Positions 12,962-17,992 of a DNA stretch of 17,992 nucleotides are shown here, piece by piece. Below the pieces are notes generated by a model, which was given only the letters and a program-made list of their open reading frames with translations, searched no databases and was not told the origin of the DNA. Source of the stretch: an uncultured Collinsella sp. Lineage in GTDB: Bacteria; Actinomycetota; Coriobacteriia; Coriobacteriales; Coriobacteriaceae. The position numbers and the translations under genes were made by a program. Numbering within the stretch: position 1 is the first letter of the stretch; every line of letters starts with the position of its first letter. The DNA is taken from contig UQTD01000039.1 in NCBI GenBank assembly GCA_900543845.1, forward strand, positions 1 through 17,992, in the 5' to 3' direction.

Positions 12962-14176
12962 TTATGCGCTTGCTTCAGCAGCGCTCTTCGAGGTTTCGAG
13001 CGAATCGGCTCCGTCCCCCGTCGCCTGCCCCTTCGCCGGCACCACGCCAAAGCAGTAGCTCAGCGCCGCAGACACCGCAAATGCCGTGCCGCCGGCAGCG
13101 CAGCACCACAGCAGGTTCGAGATGCCGCCCGTGGCAAAGCCAATGACCATGAGGACATTCGTCATGCCGATGGTATAGGCCGTAACGTGGCCCACGGCAG
13201 CAACAAGGCCTCCGACGGCGCCGCCAATGGCCATGCACGTCAGGCACCTGCCATATTTAAAGCCGCAACCGTACAGCGCCGGCTCGCTTACGCCGCCAAG
13301 AACACCCGAGATTGAATAGCCCAGCATGAGCGCCTTCTCATCCTTATCCGCAACGCGGAGCGACGCACCAAAGGGCATGCCCCAAACGGCGAACGTCGCC
13401 ATCGTCGCGGCAATGAGAATGCACGAATCCGTTCCCACGCTCATAAACTGCGCGTACGCAAGCGATAGGACAACGTTGCTGACGCCCGCAATCTTAAGAA
13501 ACTCCCAACCCGCGGCAAGCCCCATGAGCGTGAACAGCGACACGATGCCACCGGAATTGCCAAGCATAAACATAAGTTGGCCCAACAGCATGCCCAGATA
13601 GCTGCCCGCCGGCGCCGTAATACACAGCGAAACCGGAACCATAACGAGCATGGTCGCAAACGGAACGAACGAAAACGCCACGGCCTTAGGGATAACGCGC
13701 CGAAAGAAACACTCCACTCGCCAAAGCACGGGCACCGAGATGAGAACCGGAATAACAGTCGTCGTGTAATCGTTGACCGGCGCGGGAAGCAGACCATACA
13801 CGGAAGTCATCGAAGCCCCCGTCGTCGATGCGGCATCGCCGAGCTTAAGCAGATCGGGCGCAATCAATACGCCGCCCAGCATCATGCCCAGCTGCTCCGA
13901 GCAACCGAGCTGGCGGGCGGCCGCCCAACCAAGATAAATGGGCAAAAAGTAGTAGCCGGCGTTATAGAGCCAACTGTAGAACAGGCGATAGATTTCGGAA
14001 TCGGCAGACCATAGGCCCAGCATGCCTTCGCCCATAATGACGGCGACGGTGCGGAACAACGCCGCGCAGACAATAAACGGCAGCGCCGACATCATGCTTT
14101 TGGACAGATAGTCCACCACGGCCATGGCGTTTGATGAAACCGTCGTTGTAAACGAGGTGTTAGAAACTTGTGACAC
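12962..14176 (-). CDS. Standalone PTS sugar transporter EIIC subunit, beta-glucoside type
   Basis: A ~404-residue membrane protein matching only the EIIC (sugar channel) domain. TTVIPVLISVPVLW (139-152), then IPKAVAFSFVPF (162-173), resembles the BglF-type EIIC, and GVSEPALYG (295-303) is the family's conserved glutamate motif. About ten hydrophobic segments are visible. No EIIB cysteine or EIIA histidine domain is attached, and no such gene is in the window, so phosphorylation would need partners elsewhere. GTG at 14176 is preferred because AAAGGG lies five bases upstream; the ATG at 14200 lies inside a repeat hairpin and has no such site, and the frame open to 14374 runs into accDA. The tail (~381-404) is polar and probably cytoplasmic. 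The sugar is unknown. Confidence 0.85.
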   Translation of the reverse strand: MSQVSNTSFTTTVSSNAMAVVDYLSKSMMSALPFIVCAALFRTVAVIMGEGMLGLWSADSEIYRLFYSWLYNAGYYFLPIYLGWAAARQLGCSEQLGMMLGGVLIAPDLLKLGDAASTTGASMTSVYGLLPAPVNDYTTTVIPVLISVPVLWRVECFFRRVIPKAVAFSFVPFATMLVMVPVSLCITAPAGSYLGMLLGQLMFMLGNSGGIVSLFTLMGLAAGWEFLKIAGVSNVVLSLAYAQFMSVGTDSCILIAATMATFAVWGMPFGASLRVADKDEKALMLGYSISGVLGGVSEPALYGCGFKYGRCLTCMAIGGAVGGLVAAVGHVTAYTIGMTNVLMVIGFATGGISNLLWCCAAGGTAFAVSAALSYCFGVVPAKGQATGDGADSLETSKSAAEASA

Positions 14177-14191
14177 AGGAACCCTTTCCCA

Positions 14192-14222
14192 ATGTGACAT
14201 GCGGGCTGTCCCTTTGTCACAT
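14192..14222. repeat. GGGACAG-loop hairpin overlapping the accDA stop codon
   Basis: ATGTGACA 14192-14199 pairs with TGTCACAT 14215-14222 around a 15-base loop, which on the minus strand reads AAGGGACAGCCCGCA. The loop has the same length and the same GGGACAG core as the 1977-2016 copy, but the stem is unrelated. The right arm contains the last Met codon and TGA of accDA. The element fills most of the 40-bp gap before the EIIC gene. Confidence 0.75.
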
Positions 14223-15941
14223 CGTGCGGTACTGACCGATTGCGCGGTACTTTTCGTAGCGGAGGTTTGTGAGGGTCGCGTCGTCGAGCCGCCCAAGCGT
14301 ATCGAAGGCATCAAATGCCGAGGACATGACGGCGCCGGCGATCTCCTCATGCGACAGGCCCCTATCGTCGACAATGCCGTCGATGATGCCGAGTGCCAAC
14401 AGATCGGGGGCCGTGAGCTTCAGCGCCTCGGCGGCCTCATTCGCGCGCTCGGTATCCTTCCACAGGATCGACGCACAGGCCTCGGGGCTCACGACCGAAT
14501 AGGCCGAGCTCGAGAGCATCAGGATGCGGTCGGCCACGGACAGCGCCAGCGCGCCACCAGAGCCGCCCTCGCCTGTCACCACCGAGACAATCGGCGTCTT
14601 AAGGCCGCTCATCTCCATGAGATTTTGGGCAATCGCCTCGCCCTGACCGCGCTCCTCGGCACCGATGCCGCAAAACGCGCCCGAAGTATCGACCAGGCAC
14701 AGAACCGGTCGACCAAACTTTTCGGCTTGGCACATAAGGCGACGCGCTTTGCGGTAGCCCTCGGGATGCGCCATGCCAAAGTTGCGGCGCATACGCTCTT
14801 TGGTCGTGGAGCCGCGCTCGATGGCGATGACCGTTACGGGGCGTCCGTCTTTCCAGCCAATGCCAGCCACCACAGCGGCGTCGTCGCCAAAGTAACGGTC
14901 GCCGTGCAGCTCCACAAATCCATCCAGGCCCAGCGAGATCATCTCACCCGCCGTGGCGCGATCTGCTGAGCGGGTCTGCTTGACAATCTCGAGCGCGGTT
15001 TTTGGTGCCGGCGAGCGCTTAAACAAGTGTCCCAGCTTTTTGCCGCGGCGACCCGCATGCACGATCTCATGCGGTGCCCCCAGGCTGGGCGCATGCCCTT
15101 CGTGCAGCGCCAACAGCTCGCCTACCGTGAGCGCAATCTCGCCACGCGGAACAACGGCATCGCAAAAGCCGTGCTCCAGCAAAAACTCGGAGCGCTGGAA
15201 TCCCTTGGGCAGGCGCTTGTGCATGTTCTGCTCGATCACGCGCGGGCCGGCAAATGCCGTCAGGGCATCGGGCTCGGCCAGGATAATGTCGCCTTCCATG
15301 GCAAAGCTCGCGGTTACGCCTCCGGTCGTGGGGTCGGTGAGCACCGTAATATACAGGCCGCCCGCCTCGCTGTGGCGCCTAACCGCCGCAGAAATCTTGG
15401 CCATCTGCATAAGCGAGGTCACGCCCTCTTGCATGCGCGCACCGCCCGAAACGGTAAAGCCGACAACTGGCAATCCCAGCTCGGTCGCACGCTCAAATGC
15501 GCGACAGATCTTCTCGCCCACCACGGAGCCCATCGAGCCCATCATAAAGTTGGCGTCCATAAAGAAGAGCGCCGTATCGCAACCGCAGATTTTGCCCTTG
15601 CCGCACACAACGGCATCGCGCTCGCCCGAACGCTCGCTCACGCTCTTGAGCTTGTCGGCATAGCCGGGAAACGAGAGGAAGTCCTCCGACGCCAGATTCG
15701 CATCCCATTCCTCAAACGTGCCCTCGTCGACCGTCATGCGCATGCGCGCGCGACCGCTCACACGAAAGTGTTTGCCGCAACGAGGGCAGACCTCGAGGTT
15801 GTCGTGTAGGCGTGCCTCATCGATCACACGGCGGCACTCCGGGCACTTGATAAACACGTGGCGCGCGGGAAACTCGGCGCACGACTCGGTTATCGGCCCC
15901 TCAAGGACATTGACCGTCTTCGCTTTTCTATTCATCAGCAT
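14217..15941 (-). CDS. accDA: Acetyl-CoA carboxylase carboxyltransferase, fused beta and alpha subunits
   Basis: A 574-residue fusion that transfers CO2 from carboxybiotin to acetyl-CoA to give malonyl-CoA. Residues 30-285 are AccD: a C4 zinc finger (Cys33, Cys36, Cys52, Cys55), then SGGARMQEGVTSLMQMAK (165-182) and LTDPTTGGVTASFA (201-214). Residues ~315-574 are AccA: LHGDRYFGDD (345-354), DTSGAFCGIGAEERGQGEA (418-436) and GEGGSGGAL (457-465). The N-terminal helix of free AccA is shortened into the linker (286-315). The start ATG at 15941 overlaps the accC end by 14 bp; a second ATG at 15935 is possible. It is the last gene of the accB-fabZ-accC-accDA operon, and its stop lies in a repeat hairpin. 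Confidence 0.95.
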   Translation of the reverse strand: MLMNRKAKTVNVLEGPITESCAEFPARHVFIKCPECRRVIDEARLHDNLEVCPRCGKHFRVSGRARMRMTVDEGTFEEWDANLASEDFLSFPGYADKLKSVSERSGERDAVVCGKGKICGCDTALFFMDANFMMGSMGSVVGEKICRAFERATELGLPVVGFTVSGGARMQEGVTSLMQMAKISAAVRRHSEAGGLYITVLTDPTTGGVTASFAMEGDIILAEPDALTAFAGPRVIEQNMHKRLPKGFQRSEFLLEHGFCDAVVPRGEIALTVGELLALHEGHAPSLGAPHEIVHAGRRGKKLGHLFKRSPAPKTALEIVKQTRSADRATAGEMISLGLDGFVELHGDRYFGDDAAVVAGIGWKDGRPVTVIAIERGSTTKERMRRNFGMAHPEGYRKARRLMCQAEKFGRPVLCLVDTSGAFCGIGAEERGQGEAIAQNLMEMSGLKTPIVSVVTGEGGSGGALALSVADRILMLSSSAYSVVSPEACASILWKDTERANEAAEALKLTAPDLLALGIIDGIVDDRGLSHEEIAGAVMSSAFDAFDTLGRLDDATLTNLRYEKYRAIGQYRTM

Positions 15942-17271
15942 AGAGATGCCCCATCAGATCGGTGTGATACATGCCCGACAAGAACTCGTCGTTTGCCAGC
16001 ACGTCGAGCTGAAGCTCGCTGTTTTCGCTCACGCCCTCAATCACGAGCTCGCCCAGGGCCGAGCGCATCTTGCGAATGGCGCCGTCACGCGTGGGCGCAC
16101 ACACGATGAGCTTGCCGAGCATGGAGTCGTAGTACGGCGGAACGTTCGCGCCGGTAAACATGGCAGAATCCCAGCGCACGCGCGGACCGCCCGGCACACG
16201 CAACGCGGTGACCGTTCCGCATGACGGCAGAAAGTCCGGCGTTTCGGCATTGATGCGGCACTCCATGGCGTGGTTGCGGACCGGCATGTCCTCCTGCTCA
16301 AAGGGCAGAGGTTGGCCGGCAGCCACGCGCAGCTGCCACTTGACCAAGTCGGTATCGGTCACAAACTCCGTAACCGGATGCTCCACCTGCAAGCGCGTGT
16401 TCATTTCCATAAAGTAGAAATTGCCGTCATCTGAGTACAGAAACTCAATGGTGCCGGCGCCCTCATAGCCAACGGCACGAGCCAGGTCGCGCGCGGCCTT
16501 GTGCATGCGCGCGCGAATATCATCGTGTCCGTCGAGGCACGGTGCGGGGCTCTCCTCGATCAGCTTTTGGTTGCGGCGCTGCACCGAGCACTCACGCTCG
16601 CCGAGCGAAAACACATGGCCCTGCTTATCGGCCATAATCTGCACCTCAACGTGGTGGGCTGGCGCGACGAACTTCTCCATGTAGCACTCGCCGTCGCCAA
16701 AAACGGCCTCGCCCTCGGCACGTGCTTCAATAAAGGCCTTTGCCGCGTCTTCCACGCGCTCGACCTTGCGAATACCACGACCGCCACCGCCCGCCCGCGC
16801 CTTAATAAGCACGGGGCAGCCGATGCGCTCGGCCTCGGCCGTCGCCTCCTCAGGGCTTTTGAGCAAATCGCAGCCCGGCACGATGGGCACGCCCGCCGCG
16901 GCAGCCGTTCGACGTGCGGCGTCCTTGTCGCCCATGCTGTCGATCACCTCGGCCGAAGGGCCGACAAACGCCAGACCATACTTGTCGCAGTCGCGCACGA
17001 AGCTCGCCTTCTCGGAAAAGAAACCGTAGCCAGGATGGACTGCCTTTGCCCCCGACTTTACGGCACAGGTGAGCACGGCATCGTCGTTGAGGTAGCTCTC
17101 GGCAAGACGTGGGCCGCCGATGCAATATGCCTCGTCGGCAAGCTGCACGTGCAGCGCGTCCGCATCGGCCGTGGAGTAGACGGCGACGGTCTTGATGCCC
17201 ATATCGCGGCACGCGCGGATAACACGGACCGCGACCTCGCCGCGGTTGGCGATGAGCACTTTGTCGAACAT
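15928..17271 (-). CDS. accC: Acetyl-CoA carboxylase biotin carboxylase subunit
   Basis: A 447-residue biotin carboxylase that uses ATP and bicarbonate to carboxylate the biotin on AccB. MFDKVLIANRGEVAVRVIRA is the canonical start. The ATP-grasp glycine loop is KARAGGGGRGIRKV (157-170). Also present are FVAPAHHVEVQIM (201-213), ERECSVQRRNQKLIEESPAP (225-244) and the catalytic EMNTRLQVEHPVTE (289-302). The C-terminal region, with GVSENSELQLDVL (413-425), differs somewhat from the more common GVxTN form. The ATG at 17271 has AAGGAAGG four bases upstream; the frame stays open upstream to 17490, but that part is out-of-frame fabZ. It follows fabZ after 10 bp and overlaps accDA. Confidence 0.96.
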   Translation of the reverse strand: MFDKVLIANRGEVAVRVIRACRDMGIKTVAVYSTADADALHVQLADEAYCIGGPRLAESYLNDDAVLTCAVKSGAKAVHPGYGFFSEKASFVRDCDKYGLAFVGPSAEVIDSMGDKDAARRTAAAAGVPIVPGCDLLKSPEEATAEAERIGCPVLIKARAGGGGRGIRKVERVEDAAKAFIEARAEGEAVFGDGECYMEKFVAPAHHVEVQIMADKQGHVFSLGERECSVQRRNQKLIEESPAPCLDGHDDIRARMHKAARDLARAVGYEGAGTIEFLYSDDGNFYFMEMNTRLQVEHPVTEFVTDTDLVKWQLRVAAGQPLPFEQEDMPVRNHAMECRINAETPDFLPSCGTVTALRVPGGPRVRWDSAMFTGANVPPYYDSMLGKLIVCAPTRDGAIRKMRSALGELVIEGVSENSELQLDVLANDEFLSGMYHTDLMGHLYADE

Positions 17272-17281
17272 GAAGCCTTCC

Positions 17282-17704
17282 TTAACTTTCGTGCATGAGT
17301 GCAAAAGACATATCGGCGCGGCAGCAAACCTCACCGTTGACGCTCGCGGTACCCGTCGCAAACCGGAACGGCCCGCGCGCACGCGTGATAGAGCACACCA
17401 GGTCCACCGTGTCGCCCGGGCGTACCGGACGCTTAAAGCGCACCTTGTCCAGGCTCGTGTAGAACGGCGTCGCGCCGCGCGCCTCCTCATCGCCCATCAG
17501 CAGCACGCAGCAGTTCTGGGCGAGCATCTCGCACTGGATCACGCCGGGGACCACCGGGTTTCCCGGAAAATGCCCCTGCAAAAAGTACTCGTCGCCCGTG
17601 ATCGTGATCTTGCCGCGGGCCTCGTCGCCCACCAGCTCGGCTTCGTCGAGCAAAAGCATCGGCTCGCGATGCGGCAACAGTTCTTTAAGCTCTTCTTTGT
17701 TCAT
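17282..17704 (-). CDS. fabZ: 3-hydroxyacyl-[acyl-carrier-protein] dehydratase FabZ
   Basis: A 140-residue hot-dog-fold dehydratase of the fatty-acid elongation cycle, converting 3-hydroxyacyl-ACP to trans-2-enoyl-ACP. LLPHREPMLLLDEAE is the usual N-terminal signature. The catalytic His45 is in GHFPGNPVVPGV (44-55) and the acid Glu59 in QCEMLAQ. The start is ATG at 17704, with AGGTGA about five bases upstream; a GTG at 17711-17713 directly after the accB stop would add three residues. Being between accB and accC ties the carboxylase to the elongation machinery. Confidence 0.95.
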   Translation of the reverse strand: MNKEELKELLPHREPMLLLDEAELVGDEARGKITITGDEYFLQGHFPGNPVVPGVIQCEMLAQNCCVLLMGDEEARGATPFYTSLDKVRFKRPVRPGDTVDLVCSITRARGPFRFATGTASVNGEVCCRADMSFALMHES

Positions 17705-17713
17705 GGATATCAC

Positions 17714-17992
17714 CTATCCGATCCTCATGAGGCAGCTGCCAAACTCCACGAGGTCGCCGTCGGCCACGCAGATCTCGAGTACCTCGCCATCCGCCTCGGC
17801 CGTCACCTCGTTGAGAACCTTCATGGCCTCGATGATGCAGAGGGTCTCGCCGGCCTTGACCTTGGAGCCCACGTGCACAAACGGTTCGTCGCCCGGCGCC
17901 GGGGCAGCATAGAAAACGCCGACCATGGGAGCGGTCACCTCGGTGCCCTTAGGCTCCGGTGCGGCGGCAGGCGCCTGCGCGGCGGGCTCCGG
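17714..17992 (-). CDS. accB: Biotin carboxyl carrier protein of acetyl-CoA carboxylase, 5' truncated
   Basis: The C-terminal 92 residues of AccB, the biotin-bearing swinging-arm subunit. The frame runs off the right end of the window. The visible part starts in the Pro/Ala-rich linker (PEPAAQAPAAAPEPKGTE) and continues into the biotinyl domain: TAPMVGVFYAAPAPGDEPFV, then the biotinylation site EAMKVLNEV, whose Lys carries biotin, and the usual ending GDLVEFGSCLMRIG. The TAG is next to the fabZ start region. It heads the visible part of the operon; the promoter is outside the window. Confidence 0.96.
   Translation of the reverse strand, partial: PEPAAQAPAAAPEPKGTEVTAPMVGVFYAAPAPGDEPFVHVGSKVKAGETLCIIEAMKVLNEVTAEADGEVLEICVADGDLVEFGSCLMRIG

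Noticed and set aside
14177..14374. Longer N-terminus of the EIIC protein, from 14200 or 14374
   Set aside because: The first lies in a repeat hairpin without a ribosome-binding site, and the second is out-of-frame accDA; the GTG at 14176 has AAAGGG at good spacing.
17272..17490. 73-residue N-terminal extension of AccC
   Set aside because: It is Arg-rich out-of-frame fabZ sequence; the ATG at 17271 gives the standard biotin carboxylase start.

Overview
The window looks like part of a chromosome from a high-GC Gram-positive gut actinobacterium of the class Coriobacteriia, most likely Collinsella or a close relative. This is an inference from the GC-rich coding style, the fused accD-accA gene, the accB-fabZ-accC-accDA order and the dispersed GGGGACAG-type intergenic hairpins. 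There is no rRNA or tRNA to fix the taxonomy.

Layout from left to right. (1) 1-1978, plus strand: the 3' part of a U32 peptidase-family gene, then an RluA-type pseudouridine synthase. (2) 1979-2408, a gene-free convergent gap: two near-identical hairpins as direct repeats bracket three tandem palindromic elements and a strong stem-loop terminator. (3) 2409-4241, minus strand: a Gfo/Idh/MocA dehydrogenase followed by a DeoR-type regulator, with two operator-like dyads upstream. (4) 4242-4744, gene-free: the operator region, an unremarkable stretch, a cluster of GGGGACAG-type repeats and the terminator of the ribosomal cluster. (5) 4745-10533, minus strand: twelve ribosomal protein genes transcribed in the order L3, L4, L23, L2, S19, L22, S3, L16, L29, S17, L14, L24. 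S10 is not at the head, and the cluster ends in a terminator where L5, S14 and S8 would usually follow. Three non-coding segments in it (before L3, L2 and L14) can fold into nested stems, and two share a 26-base dyad motif. (6) 10534-10991, gene-free: the L3 leader and a perfect 49-bp inverted repeat. (7) 10992-12818, minus strand: a cation diffusion facilitator (probably Mn) and a histidine phosphatase. (8) 12962-14176, minus strand: a lone PTS EIIC of the beta-glucoside type. (9) 14217-17992, minus strand: accB (cut by the window end), fabZ, accC and accDA, which together supply malonyl-ACP precursors and the dehydration step of fatty-acid elongation.

Most genes are ordinary housekeeping genes. 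The unusual content is in the gaps: a candidate set of ribosomal leader RNAs that divides the S10-type cluster into sub-operons, the perfect inverted repeat upstream of L3, the tandem palindrome array, and a hairpin family with a constant loop and variable stems. Structures were found by eye from complementary arms; no folding or covariation analysis was possible.
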